NCBI RefSeq assembly: GCF_025369935.1 | Contig: NZ_CP104467.1 | Coordinates: 4,409,001-4,473,000, forward strand | Reading direction: 5' to 3' | Origin: Paenibacillus andongensis | GTDB taxonomy: Bacteria > Bacillota > Bacilli > Paenibacillales > NBRC-103111 | DNA length: 64,000 nt | In this document: piece after piece, positions 47,274-55,914 of the stretch | How positions within the stretch are numbered: the first letter of the stretch is position 1 | Layout of the letters: the number at the start of each line of letters is the position of its first letter | Notes under the pieces: model-generated | The model's database searches: none | What the model saw: the letters and a program-made list of their open reading frames with translations, nothing else | What the model was told of the DNA's origin: nothing | Made by a program: the position numbers and the translations under genes

Positions 47274-49196
47274 ATGAAAATTGGAAAATGGATGCTCACA
47301 GGCACCCTGATATTATCAATGAGCGTACCAAATGCTGTTCAGGCAGCAGGTACGGTTCAATCAAATCCGGACAAAACAACGAAATACCGCGTCTATCAAT
47401 ACAATCATGTACTCATGGAATTTGCAGCTTATGGGCAAGCAGAAGCATTTGCAAAGGGCTTTTCGAATAGCCATGTCGAAGAAATAAGCACTCGCAAATG
47501 GCTGTGGAACAATTTCCCCCGCTATCAAGTTTTTCAGTTGGATGCATCACTGCCTGAGTGGCAATTTACCTCACTCGACGCAGCCATCGCTGAAGCAAAG
47601 AAATGGAGCTACGCAAGTGTACGAGACCTGCAATCTACAGGTTGGGTGTGGAACAACTACCCTAATTTCCAAGTGTACCAAAATGAGATCACACAGGATT
47701 CATGGAAGTTTCAAACGCTGAACGAAGCCGTTGCCGAAGCGAAGAAATGGGGCGGCGCCCATATTATTGATTTAAATAGTAATAAGTGGATTTGGGACAA
47801 TATTTCTAGCGAGGATAAAAATGCACTTCGCACTGGCGAGCTTATTTACAAGGTGTATCAAGGTACATTTTCAGCAAACAATTGGGAATTTGCATCCTTA
47901 GAAGACGCTATTAATGAAGCTCTCAAATGGGGAAATTCAACTGTCGTCAATAAAAAATCGCAAAAAACGGTATATAGCAATCTTAAAGTTTATAAAGTAT
48001 TTCAGAATGACACGTTTCTGCAGGACTTTGCTTCCTTGAATGAAGCAGCAGATTACGCACGCCTTTGGGGACACAGCTCTATCTTCATGGATGGCCACAA
48101 AATTTGGAACAACTACGCCTCCTATCAAGTGTTTCAAAATACTGCACTCATTGGCGAATTCAAGACGATTCCCGAAGCATTAAGTTACAGTGTGCAGTAT
48201 AGTAATTCTTCTGTCCAAACGCTCGATCATCGCTTTCTTTGGGATAACTTCAAAAAGCTGCAAGTATGGGGCTGGAACGGCATGGCCGGTGGTGATGCGA
48301 TTAAAGCGCATGTAAATAATACAGTCGGACTTGACGTTGATTCTCCGAGCTATTTCGAGCTTGCGGATGCAGCTGGTAATTTGAAGGATCAATCCAATGC
48401 CGATACCGTCAAATGGCTCCAAAAGAATGGATACACCGTGTATCCGCTAGTCAGCAACCAATTCAACGCTACTTTGACGACGCAATTTCTTGCGGATAGC
48501 GCTGCCCAAGACAAATTCGTGAAAGATTTGGTAGACCGCTCTGTGCAGCTTGGTGTTCCGGGGATCAATGTGGATTTCGAAAGCCTGGCTGGTACGGATC
48601 GGAATGCTTTTACTGCCTTCATTGCCAAATTAACTTCTTATGCTCACTTGAACAGCTTAGTAGTATCCATTGACCTGCCGCGTGGAAGTGTCAAATGGAA
48701 CCATCTTTCTGCATTTGATCATGAGAAGCTGGGAAGTCTGGTTGATTACGTTGTCATCATGGCCTATGATCAATTCTGGCGCGGCAGTACTTCTGCAGGG
48801 TCCGTAGCCGGACTTCCTTGGACGGATGGCGGTATTCAGGAATTCCTTTCCTATGGCATTCCGCGGGACAAAATCATTCTAGGTATCCCCTACTATGTGC
48901 GTGAATGGAAGCTTGACGCAGCCGGAGCGTTGCAAAGTAATCGAACCTTGCTGATGAAAGACATCCCAGCCTTATTGGCTTCCAAATCAACCAAACAAAC
49001 TTGGGACACAACCTATGAACAATATCGGATCGAGTACCAAGAGGATGGCTTCACTTATGTGTTCTGGTTGGAAGATGAGGCCACAGTGAAAGCTCGTCTG
49101 GACATGGCGAAAAAGTACGACATCGCTGGTGTCGCAGCTTGGCGGCTTGGTTATGATCAATCGGACTTATGGAAATTGATTTTGCAGAATAAATGA
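47274..49196 (+). CDS. secreted GH18-like glycosidase with six N-terminal repeats
   Basis: 640 residues. Signal peptide about 1-24 (NAVQAA). Residues 37-326 hold six repeats of 45-55 residues that begin YxVYQ/F, have a central F.SL.EAI.EAKKW and an Ile/Val-rich strand, and end W.WNN(Y/F): near 37-81, 84-129, 131-177, 191-236, 239-281, and 284-326. The C-terminal half is a GH18 fold (YaaH-like): GVPGINVDFESL contains the catalytic DxE (D434, E436), and VVIMAYDQFW the substrate-binding tyrosine/aspartate; AGVAAWRLGYD closes the barrel. It should act on peptidoglycan or chitin-like polymer outside the cell; the repeats may bind the wall. AGAGGCG precedes the ATG. Confidence 0.9.
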   Translation: MKIGKWMLTGTLILSMSVPNAVQAAGTVQSNPDKTTKYRVYQYNHVLMEFAAYGQAEAFAKGFSNSHVEEISTRKWLWNNFPRYQVFQLDASLPEWQFTSLDAAIAEAKKWSYASVRDLQSTGWVWNNYPNFQVYQNEITQDSWKFQTLNEAVAEAKKWGGAHIIDLNSNKWIWDNISSEDKNALRTGELIYKVYQGTFSANNWEFASLEDAINEALKWGNSTVVNKKSQKTVYSNLKVYKVFQNDTFLQDFASLNEAADYARLWGHSSIFMDGHKIWNNYASYQVFQNTALIGEFKTIPEALSYSVQYSNSSVQTLDHRFLWDNFKKLQVWGWNGMAGGDAIKAHVNNTVGLDVDSPSYFELADAAGNLKDQSNADTVKWLQKNGYTVYPLVSNQFNATLTTQFLADSAAQDKFVKDLVDRSVQLGVPGINVDFESLAGTDRNAFTAFIAKLTSYAHLNSLVVSIDLPRGSVKWNHLSAFDHEKLGSLVDYVVIMAYDQFWRGSTSAGSVAGLPWTDGGIQEFLSYGIPRDKIILGIPYYVREWKLDAAGALQSNRTLLMKDIPALLASKSTKQTWDTTYEQYRIEYQEDGFTYVFWLEDEATVKARLDMAKKYDIAGVAAWRLGYDQSDLWKLILQNK

Positions 49197-49225
49197 ATGG
49201 ATACATATTAGAACATATAAAATTT

Positions 49226-49260
49226 GACCACATCAGTTTGAACTGCTGTGGTCTTTTTTT
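49226..49260 (+). terminator. terminator after the GH18-like gene
   Basis: GACCACA pairs with TGTGGTC, with AGTT/AACT inside, followed by seven T. It starts 30 bases after the stop. Confidence 0.9.
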
Positions 49261-49266
49261 AATGAG

Positions 49267-49345
49267 TTTTTGGTTAGAGCGAACTTTAACAAGAAGAAGT
49301 GACTACAGTTGTGGTAAGCCTGCAATTATACATGCTTTTTTCTTT
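49267..49345 (+). repeat. copy B of a dispersed intergenic repeat
   Basis: Matches 37573-37650 (inverted) over about 80 bases with roughly 85% identity. It follows a terminator, as does copy A. Confidence 0.8.
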
Positions 49346-49493
49346 GAATAGCTCTTATTCGTAAATTCCTGCGATCGTGCAGGCTTTTACGGTCTTTCTT
49401 TATTTTTAGGACGGAAAAGCTAAAATTCCTGCGTAATAGCAGGCATTTCCTCTTTTCAAACGATTTTAGCAAAAACACCTGCACTTTCGCAGT
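49318..49493. repeat. array of four CCTGC imperfect palindromes
   Basis: Units GCCTGCAATTATACATGC (49318-49335), TCCTGCGATCGTGCAGGC (49367-49384), TTCCTGCGTAATAGCAGGC (49426-49444) and ACCTGCACTTTCGCAGT (49477-49493). Each is a short hairpin, flanked by A- and T-runs, spaced 49, 60 and 50 bases apart. The spacers differ in sequence. Confidence 0.7.
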
Positions 49494-49610
49494 TATTGTG
49501 GACTTTGAGTGAATAATCGTTCTCCTTGTACGTTAGCGAAGCCCTAGGGGATGCATATGCAAACCCATATCCATCCCTCCCCATGCACAAAAGAATGGGT
49601 TACATCAAGG

Positions 49611-49637
49611 ACCTGAGGCAGAGCCTCAGGTTTTTTT
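49611..49637 (+). terminator. terminator-like hairpin, plus strand
   Basis: ACCTGAGGC, loop AGA, GCCTCAGGT followed by seven T. No plus-strand gene ends just before it, so it may end a small RNA that also contains the AACCCAT/ATGGGTT stem at 49562-49600. Confidence 0.75.
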
Positions 49638-49644
49638 GTGCATA

Positions 49645-49860
49645 TCAAATAAGTCCCCATTCGCTAAAAATGGTTTCAGTACCGCAGCCCGAACAAAATT
49701 TGGCATCCGGCTTGTTAACTTTATAGCACCCTTTGTGTAATAAAGTTTTCTCTTTGGTGCACTTATTCTTAAGCGGCGCTCCACACCGAATGCAGTAGTT
49801 ATCTTCTTTATCAGCTACATATTTACACCGAACACATTGTTGCAGCTCATCCTTAGCCAT
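49645..49860 (-). CDS. small zinc-ribbon protein
   Basis: 71 residues. Cysteines appear as CVRC, CIRC, a C near the middle, C, and CSGC: MAKDELQQCVRCKY, EDNYCIRCGAPLKNKC, HKGCYKVN, AKFCSGCGTET. Two zinc-ribbon modules are likely. Function unknown, probably a nucleic-acid or protein binder. AAGGGG precedes the ATG by eight bases. Confidence 0.8.
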   Translation of the reverse strand: MAKDELQQCVRCKYVADKEDNYCIRCGAPLKNKCTKEKTLLHKGCYKVNKPDAKFCSGCGTETIFSEWGLI

Positions 49861-49958
49861 AGGTTCAACCCCTTGAAGTTTGGTAGCTACTTCATGTATA
49901 TGTGGATTAACACAGCTGAGGTGAATAACAAACCCTTCCAGCCTATGTATAAAAATAG

Positions 49959-50039
49959 GCCTCTTTCGCCCACCCTAATAAGGAGGAACTTTGTTCTCGA
50001 ACAAAGCTCCCTTATTATCATTGAGGAGGTGAAAGAGGC
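49959..50039 (+). promoter_or_regulatory. nested inverted repeats in the DUF1540 gene leader
   Basis: GCCTCTTTC (49959-49967) pairs perfectly with GAAAGAGGC (50031-50039), ending one base before the ATG. Inside lies AATAAGG...CTTTGTTC (49977-49996) pairing with GAACAAAG...CCTTATT (49999-50016). The ribosome site GAGGAGGTG (50023-50031) lies within the larger hairpin, so translation may be structure-controlled. Confidence 0.5.
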
Positions 50040-50198
50040 ATGGCTAAAGATGTTCTTTGCGAAGTGAATTCCTGCAAATATTGGGCTACCGAAAACAAAT
50101 GCAATGCGAGCTCGATTTACGTCGTGAGTCACCGCGGCAGCAACCAAGCTCGTAATTCTGAGGAAACAGATTGTAAGACTTTTGAGTCTAAGATTTAG
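50040..50198 (+). CDS. DUF1540 domain-containing protein
   Basis: 52 residues, too short for most ORF callers. It reads MAKDVLCEVNSCKYWATENK, then CNASSIYVVSH, then ETDCKTFE, with four cysteines (C-x5-C, C, C) typical of DUF1540, a presumed metal-binding small protein of Firmicutes. GGAGGTG lies eight bases before the ATG. It ends in its own terminator. Function unknown. Confidence 0.88.
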   Translation: MAKDVLCEVNSCKYWATENKCNASSIYVVSHRGSNQARNSEETDCKTFESKI

Positions 50199-50217
50199 AG
50201 CGTTAGAGTTAGAGCGT

Positions 50218-50252
50218 AAAAAGAGGCCCTGTCGGGGGCCTCTTTTCTTTTT
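50218..50252 (+). terminator. terminator after the DUF1540 gene
   Basis: AAGAGGCCC, loop GTCG, GGGGCCTCTT followed by TTCTTTTT. A preceding A-run might let it also stop transcription from the right. Confidence 0.9.
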
Positions 50253-50283
50253 CCCATGCCCTTATTCTCATTGTAACCAATAA

Positions 50284-50298
50284 TGATAATTATTATCA
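50284..50298. promoter_or_regulatory. Fur-box-like palindrome at the 3' end of yyaL
   Basis: TGATAATTATTATCA is a perfect 7-1-7 Fur-box match, but it overlaps the stop codon of the minus-strand DUF255 gene and lies between convergent genes. It may be chance in A+T-rich sequence. Confidence 0.35.
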
Positions 50299-52374
50299 GT
50301 GTTTCGAGGAGAGATTTTCGAGCTCCTCTAGATCCTGCGTTGGCGCTTGGCAGGTAAAGTTCTGGCACACGTAGGCCGTTGCCTGCCCTCCAAGCGGCAG
50401 CTTGTCTTGCACAAGCGGAATGAGCTTGCGCACTTCTTCGCCCGCCGCTCCCGGCGGATGAAGAATCAGCAGCGCATTCGGCAGGTACTGCCGCTGCACC
50501 GTGCGCAGCATGTGCTGTGTCTCTTGCTTCGCCGGGTCGCCGGCGATGACGATTTCGCTGGCTTCGCCATAAGCGAAGTCGAGCGCGGCCAGCGTGAGCG
50601 CGTGGCCCGGCGGGTAAGACGCGACAGCTCCGGCGAACGCCTGGAGCTGCACATCTGCTGCCTGCGACAGCTTCGCGTCGTAGGTCAACTTAGCAAGCCG
50701 CTGCATATTCAGCGCGGCTGCTCCGTTCCCCGACGGCATCGCGCCGTCGTAGATCTCTTTGGGGCGGGTGAGCAGCTGCTCGGCATCGCTGCCGTAGAAG
50801 AAGAGCCCGCCCTTCTCTTCGTCTCCGAAGAGGCGAAGCATCTCTGCGTTCAGCTGGACAGCCTCACGGAGATAACGCAGCTCGAACGTGGTTTCGTACA
50901 GCTCGATGAGGCCCCACACGAGGAACGCATAGTCGTCCACGTAGCCGAGGAAAGCCGCTTCACCATCGCGATAGCGGGCAAGCAACCGCCCATCTTCGCG
51001 GCGCAGCTCGCGCAGGAGAAAGTCCGCGGCTTTCGCGGCTGCCTCCGCGTAAGCAGGCTTATCCATGGCGCGTGCCGCCTTGGACAGCGCAGTGATCATC
51101 AGACCGTTCCACGCGGTCAGAATCTTATCATCCTTGCCCGGATGGATGCGACGTTCGCGATGCGCGAACAGTTTGACGCGGGAAACCTCAATCCGCTGCT
51201 TCAGCTCATCCAGTGGGATTTGCTTACGCTTCGCAAAAGATTCCATCGTCGTTCCAATTAAATTCGGGATATTATGCCCCTCAAAATTGCCCGACTCCGT
51301 AATATCGTACAGCTCGGAATATAGATCGCCTTCCTCTATGCCTAATACGTTCTCCACTTCATCCGGCGTCCAGACGTAGAACTTGCCTTCCTCCCCTTCT
51401 GAATCCGCATCCTCTGCGGAATAGAAAGCTCCTCCCTCGTCCGTCATATCGCGAAGAACGTAAGTAATAATTTGCTCAGCTACCACAGCATACTTCTCTT
51501 TTCCAGTCACTTGATAGGCTTCAATATAAGTCATAATTAGTAGAGCATTATCGTATAGCATCTTTTCAAAATGCGGCACTAACCATTTTTCATCCACCGA
51601 ATAACGAGAAAATCCGAACCCAATGTGGTCATACATGCCACCACGATACATAGCATCAAGCGTTTTTTCCACAATCTCACGCGCACGTTCTTTGCCCGTT
51701 TTTTGATAATATCTCAGGAGGAAAGATAGATTGTGTGATGTCGGGAACTTCGGAGAGCTGCCAAATCCGCCATGTTCAGAGTCAAACATCTTGTCAAATA
51801 ACAGGAAAGCTTCATGAAGCGTTTCTTCCGTTAATTCGCCACCTGTGCGATGCTCTAATAAACGACTGGATGTCTCTTGAATAACTTGATCACCAACCTC
51901 GCGAAAGCGGTCAGCATCTTCTTGCCATTTACCCGCAATCTGCGCAACAATCTCAACCATCCCTGCACGGTTGTACTTCCGACTGCGCGGGAAATACGTC
52001 CCTGCGAAGAAAGGCTTCTTCTCAGGTGTCAAAAACACCGTAAGCGGCCAACCTCCTTGCCCTGTCATCGCCAGACAAACAGCCATGTAAATATGATCAA
52101 CATCGGGACGCTCTTCGCGGTCCACTTTTATCGAAATAAAATCTTTGTTCAGCATGTCCGCGACCGTTTGATCTTCGAATGATTCATGTGCCATGACATG
52201 GCACCAATGACAAGTGCTATACCCAACAGATAAGAAAATAGGCTTATTTTCTCGTTTCGCTTTGTCAAATGCTTCTTCACCCCAAGGAAACCATTCCACA
52301 GGATTGTGAGCATGTTGCAGTAAGTATGGCGATTTCTCAGTGATTAATCTATTAGGTTTGATATTCGTTGTCAT
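50296..52374 (-). CDS. YyaL-like DUF255 thioredoxin-domain protein
   Basis: 692 residues. N-terminal thioredoxin-like domain with [22 protein letters not shown] and the CHWC redox motif in [14 protein letters not shown]; then an (alpha/alpha)6-barrel similar to N-acylglucosamine epimerases ([36 protein letters not shown], described by region). This layout equals YyaL/spermatogenesis-associated protein 20. Its reaction is not known. GGAGGTG precedes the ATG. The 3' half (about 50350-51200) is GC-rich and gives long antisense frames. Confidence 0.93.
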   Translation of the reverse strand: MTTNIKPNRLITEKSPYLLQHAHNPVEWFPWGEEAFDKAKRENKPIFLSVGYSTCHWCHVMAHESFEDQTVADMLNKDFISIKVDREERPDVDHIYMAVCLAMTGQGGWPLTVFLTPEKKPFFAGTYFPRSRKYNRAGMVEIVAQIAGKWQEDADRFREVGDQVIQETSSRLLEHRTGGELTEETLHEAFLLFDKMFDSEHGGFGSSPKFPTSHNLSFLLRYYQKTGKERAREIVEKTLDAMYRGGMYDHIGFGFSRYSVDEKWLVPHFEKMLYDNALLIMTYIEAYQVTGKEKYAVVAEQIITYVLRDMTDEGGAFYSAEDADSEGEEGKFYVWTPDEVENVLGIEEGDLYSELYDITESGNFEGHNIPNLIGTTMESFAKRKQIPLDELKQRIEVSRVKLFAHRERRIHPGKDDKILTAWNGLMITALSKAARAMDKPAYAEAAAKAADFLLRELRREDGRLLARYRDGEAAFLGYVDDYAFLVWGLIELYETTFELRYLREAVQLNAEMLRLFGDEEKGGLFFYGSDAEQLLTRPKEIYDGAMPSGNGAAALNMQRLAKLTYDAKLSQAADVQLQAFAGAVASYPPGHALTLAALDFAYGEASEIVIAGDPAKQETQHMLRTVQRQYLPNALLILHPPGAAGEEVRKLIPLVQDKLPLGGQATAYVCQNFTCQAPTQDLEELENLSSKH

Positions 52375-52583
52375 GAAACACCTCCTTGTTTTTTAGGATA
52401 TATTTGTCAATACAAAGAGCTTAGCATACCCTATTATAAAAAGAAAAACCCTACAATAACGCTAATTTCGTACAATTTATTTGGTGTCATAAAAAACCTT
52501 ATATCTTCCTACCGTTTTTATAATTTGTATTATTGTTAAAGTCGTTTTACTCTATAAGAAGCAACTATTAGGAGGAAAAACGA

Positions 52584-53261
52584 ATGTTCCAAGGAAAGAT
52601 TTCCACATATGAAGATGCTGTTCTGCTAATTAATGAAGTGGGCATTTTACCACTGGCACCACTTATTCCAAATCATCCTTCACTTTATGATAACACTTTG
52701 GGAGAGCAATGGTTAACAGGTACTGATGCTGACCCTTGGCTTTGGCGAACCCGTCTTCCCCGTGATGGCGCAGCGGCTTATGGTAAATTCATTAAGAAAA
52801 AACCGGTTCTCATTTCACGCGAATTGTTCCCATGGGTTAAAGCCATTCTAGGAAGCAACCTATCTATTGAAGTTCGCTATCAGCAAGGTCTGATTTCGAA
52901 GGATACTTTAGTGCTTTATCAACAAATCAGAGAGGAAGAAGGAATCGAAACTAGGTCCTTAAGATTAAAAGCCAGAATGCATGGCAAAGAAATGAAGAAG
53001 CCATTCGAACGGTCTCTTTTGGAATTACAAGAAACTATGGATATTGTTATTTCAGGTGCCAAAGAAAGTAGAATTATTTTAGATGTGAATAGCGCGTGGA
53101 AGAGTTCCTCATTCGAGTCAACTGACCATTGGATGGAGAACGTCAGCATACTTCAAACTGATATTCATGTGGAGCTTGCCAAGAAGGAACTGAAGAACTG
53201 CTTAACAGGGAAATGCAGTGTTGAGGCAATGGGGTTTCTCAATAAATGTTTTCAACTTTGA
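52584..53261 (+). CDS. AlkZ-related protein
   Basis: 225 residues. The stretches LPLAPLIPNHPSLYDNT, TGTDADPWLWRTRLPRDGAAAYGKFIKKKPVLIS and LFPWVKAIL match small proteins annotated as AlkZ/YcaQ-related (HTH_42) in Firmicutes. The QxQ/QxD catalytic motifs of full AlkZ glycosylases are not evident, so DNA repair activity is unproven. AGGAGG lies about eight bases before the ATG. A decayed regulator gene follows. Confidence 0.7.
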   Translation: MFQGKISTYEDAVLLINEVGILPLAPLIPNHPSLYDNTLGEQWLTGTDADPWLWRTRLPRDGAAAYGKFIKKKPVLISRELFPWVKAILGSNLSIEVRYQQGLISKDTLVLYQQIREEEGIETRSLRLKARMHGKEMKKPFERSLLELQETMDIVISGAKESRIILDVNSAWKSSSFESTDHWMENVSILQTDIHVELAKKELKNCLTGKCSVEAMGFLNKCFQL

Positions 53262-53358
53262 TTCCTTAGTCCCTAATTAAACATATAGGAACTGCTGAAT
53301 GCAGCTCCTATTAATCATATCAATTCATTGTATGTGTATCTGACTTGTACTTCCGAAT

Positions 53359-53861
53359 GTCCGTTTGTTGAAGGAAACGATACGACTTGTAGGGCCAGCG
53401 AATACTAGGCTCCCAGAGGGACTCGATGATTTAGCTTCAATAAAAGAGGCATTGGAACAATTGGACTAGATTAGCTATAGTTCCGATCTTCCATTCATAG
53501 AAAATTCTGGATCGAAACATTCGGAGAATGTCCACCATTGCTTCCACGTGTAATTATACCTGATATCCGTATTATTAAATCCATGTTAGTTCAAGGAAAA
53601 GGCGTAAGTGTCATGACTGATGATATGATCAAGGTTGAATTGTTCGATGGCGCTTTGAAGGAATTATGGGTTCCAACTAATCCCATAACGAATGAAGTTT
53701 GGTTAGCCTATCGTACCATTGACCACATCAATCCTACTATAATGAAATTTGTAGAGCGTTGCACAAATACTCCTCTCTCTCACAAAAATCGCAGCCAATA
53801 TGTTAAAGAAAAACTCCTACCGACAGGCACGAGTTTCACTAGCACAACTATTCATTATTAA
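53359..53861 (+). pseudogene. LysR-type regulator remnant
   Basis: The translated pieces TIRLVGPAN, TRLPEGLDDLASIKEALEQLD, ISYSSDLPFIE, WIETFGECPPLLPRVIIPDI and MLVQGKGVSVMTDDM...ELWVPTNPITNEVWLAY are successive parts of a LysR ligand-binding domain. Between them there is a TAG where a tryptophan is expected (about 53467), a frameshift near 53503-53510, and an internal loss of the middle of the domain. The N-terminal HTH is absent. The 107-codon ORF at 53538-53861 is only its tail. It overlaps the convergent permease by 14 bases. Confidence 0.8.
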
Positions 53862-54636
53862 ATCTTTTACTAGAAATCCAAAAGATCGTTACACTAATTG
53901 TTAGTGCAATCCATATAAGTACCACTAAAACATCCCATATTACATTGGGGTTGACTGCTCCTGTAACTAACACTTCCATGGCATGTTTACTCATACTTGC
54001 GGGATTCAAAGAATCCGTAATTGAACTCAAACCAAGTACAATTCTACAGCCCAGCAAGAATACAATTGAAATTAATGCAATAATACCTTGGCTATTAAAA
54101 ATAGTACTGATCATCGTAGTGAAGGACACCATAAACAGAACCCATAACAAATAAAACAACAAAGCGATTATCGCGTCCACAAAGTTAACATTTGTAAACA
54201 ACAAATTAACGTACACATACGAAACCAAGTAACCTAATGCTACAGAACAAACAACAAATAGGTAATTGGCAATGATTTTCCCACCTATGTACGATACTAC
54301 AGTGACCGGTCTTGTAAGAATAAAAGCCAACATCCCGTTGACTTTATCTGTCTGTAAGACCCCCATCATTGAAATTGCAATTATGATAACCCCTAACTGA
54401 TCAAATTGAGCAGCTAAAGTACTCGCGAGTACTTCCCCACCTTGTTGAGCAGCCATACTAGGATCAATTGTGATACCTTGTGCTCCACCGAGTGCTTTTA
54501 ATATGGAGGGTAAATAATGACTAACAACGGGTTGAGTTATTCCTAAAAATATAAATACTAACGGCAGCCAAATAATTTTAAATTCACGTATCATTTGCAC
54601 AAACTCTTTTTTCATTAGCACATTATAATTATTCAT
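53848..54636 (-). CDS. ABC transporter permease (YxlG-like)
   Basis: 262 residues. Six membrane segments of the ABC2 type; N-terminal NNYNVLMKKEFVQMIREFKIIW is the cytoplasmic lead helix. It resembles YxlG of Bacillus in size and fold. Start overlaps the ATPase stop by four bases. It exports an unknown substrate with the ATPase. Confidence 0.85.
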   Translation of the reverse strand: MNNYNVLMKKEFVQMIREFKIIWLPLVFIFLGITQPVVSHYLPSILKALGGAQGITIDPSMAAQQGGEVLASTLAAQFDQLGVIIIAISMMGVLQTDKVNGMLAFILTRPVTVVSYIGGKIIANYLFVVCSVALGYLVSYVYVNLLFTNVNFVDAIIALLFYLLWVLFMVSFTTMISTIFNSQGIIALISIVFLLGCRIVLGLSSITDSLNPASMSKHAMEVLVTGAVNPNVIWDVLVVLIWIALTISVTIFWISSKRFNNE

Positions 54637-55538
54637 TTTTCTACCACCATTTTCATGAATATCTCTTCTAATGTATCGTTATTGATTTCAAACTTTACGA
54701 GGTCAACCTGATGTTCCAAGGCACTTCTTAGTAACAAATCCTTGTTCAAGCCTATGTGTTCAACTTCTATTTTTATTTTATTTCCTACTGCTTCTACATT
54801 CTTTACATAGTTCAAATTTTTCAAAACTTCCATCCATTCTTGATCGATAGAAGTAACCTCAATAAGCATTTTATTTTCGCTATTACGGTTTAACAAGTTG
54901 GAGATGGTTGTATCTTCAATTTTTTGCCCATTTTTGATTATTATGAACCTTTCACATATTTCTTCTGCATCACTTAATATATGCGTCGACAATAATATTG
55001 TCGTATCTCTCTTGATTTCTCCGATTAGATTCAGTACTTCTCTTCGACCAATTGGGTCTAATGCCGATACCGGCTCATCCATGACAATCAATGATGGTTT
55101 GTGTAACAACGCCTGTGCAATGCCAAGTCTCTGTTTCATTCCACCTGAAAATGTTCCTACTTTTGAATTCTCTTCTCCGCTTAACCCTACTTTTGATAAT
55201 ATCTCTGGGATCGCCTTCGTCAATTCTTCTTTGCTTAATCCTGATAGTTCCCCCATGAAAGCAAGAGTTTCTTGTGCAGTCATCCAATGATAAAAGTTAG
55301 GGTACTGTGGCAAGTAGCCAATTTCCTTTTTCATTTGCGAAATTTTCTTCCCGTTAAGCAATACTTCTCCCATTGTAGGATGAATAATATCTGAAATAAC
55401 TTGGATGAGTGTCGATTTACCAGCCCCATTCGGCCCTATTAATCCCACGCATTCTCCAGATTGCAGAAGCATTGAAAAGTCTTTTACAGCTGTTTTTGCT
55501 TTATATGTTTTAGTAACATTTTTAACTTCTAATTTCAT
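54633..55538 (-). CDS. ABC transporter ATPase (YxlF-like)
   Basis: 301 residues. Walker A GPNGAGKSTLI, signature FSGGMKQRLGIAQAL, Walker B LIVMDEPVSALDPIGR, H-loop LSTHILSDAE. A C-terminal 80-residue regulatory extension follows as in ABC2-type ATPases. It starts four bases before the end of the PLDc_N gene, and overlaps the permease. Confidence 0.92.
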   Translation of the reverse strand: MKLEVKNVTKTYKAKTAVKDFSMLLQSGECVGLIGPNGAGKSTLIQVISDIIHPTMGEVLLNGKKISQMKKEIGYLPQYPNFYHWMTAQETLAFMGELSGLSKEELTKAIPEILSKVGLSGEENSKVGTFSGGMKQRLGIAQALLHKPSLIVMDEPVSALDPIGRREVLNLIGEIKRDTTILLSTHILSDAEEICERFIIIKNGQKIEDTTISNLLNRNSENKMLIEVTSIDQEWMEVLKNLNYVKNVEAVGNKIKIEVEHIGLNKDLLLRSALEHQVDLVKFEINNDTLEEIFMKMVVEK

Positions 55539-55798
55539 GTTCTTTCACGGTCCTTTCTGCCAATAACAAAGTATAGAATTGGACCAAACATATTTAGAAA
55601 AATAATAAGGAGGCTCCATAGCAAAACATTTTTCCTCGTTTTTCTGTTCTTGTATAAATCCATTAATGCGATTAGGATCAAAATCAATCCTACAGCTAAG
55701 ACCGGTAAAATTACCGGCAACAAAGACATGAAATCAAACTCTTTTAATTCGTTCCACCCGTAATGCATTTGCAAATCAACCATCTCCCCTAAAGTCAT
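55535..55798 (-). CDS. PLDc_N-type two-helix membrane protein (YxlE-like)
   Basis: Up to 87 residues. Two membrane segments (VILPVLAVGLILILIALMDL, WSLLIIFLNMFGPILYFVIG) and the terminal GRKDRERT fit the cardiolipin synthase N-terminal/PLDc_N family. The ATG at 55798 lacks a ribosome site; AGGGGAG inside the frame favours a later start, for example TTG about 55774. In Bacillus YxlE acts with YxlD as a sigma-Y antagonist component; here no sigma factor is adjacent. Its promoter overlaps a 30-base palindrome. Confidence 0.75.
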   Translation of the reverse strand: MTLGEMVDLQMHYGWNELKEFDFMSLLPVILPVLAVGLILILIALMDLYKNRKTRKNVLLWSLLIIFLNMFGPILYFVIGRKDRERT

Positions 55799-55809
55799 TG
55801 TTTTTAAAT

Positions 55810-55839
55810 TATGTTATCATTATCGATAATGATAACATA
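55810..55839. promoter_or_regulatory. 30-base perfect palindrome, probable operator (site 1)
   Basis: The centre is ATTATCGATAAT and symmetry holds over all 30 bases, with half-site TATGTTATCATTATC. It begins 12 bases upstream of the PLDc_N gene. A related imperfect copy (site 2) lies at 55915-55936. Confidence 0.8.
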
Positions 55840-55914
55840 TGAATGTAAAATGTTACAATTATTTTCTTCTTTAAAGAATATTGTTTTAATTCTTATTGTT
55901 ATTTACACTGATAA

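Larger units (their letters stand above)
49261..49610. other. non-coding repeat region between GH18-like and zinc-ribbon genes
   Basis: No gene here. It holds copy B of a dispersed repeat (49267-49345), a series of CCTGC hairpins (49318-49493) and a possible small RNA zone (49562-49637). A 66-codon ORF across its right end shows no protein character. Confidence 0.7.

Noticed and set aside
49318..49493. CRISPR array
   Set aside because: Repeats are only short palindromes of about 17 bases that differ from unit to unit; there are four of them and no cas gene.
49526..49726. 66-codon plus-strand ORF across the 49.5-49.7 kb hairpin region
   Set aside because: Runs through a terminator and into the antisense of the zinc-ribbon gene; no ribosome site.
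50347..51261. 304-codon plus-strand ORF opposite yyaL
   Set aside because: It lies in the GC-rich antisense of a well recognised gene, has a biased Arg/His/Gln composition and no protein-family character.
53538..53861. 107-codon ORF as an independent gene
   Set aside because: It is the tail of a LysR ligand-binding domain, with the preceding parts found out of frame just upstream.
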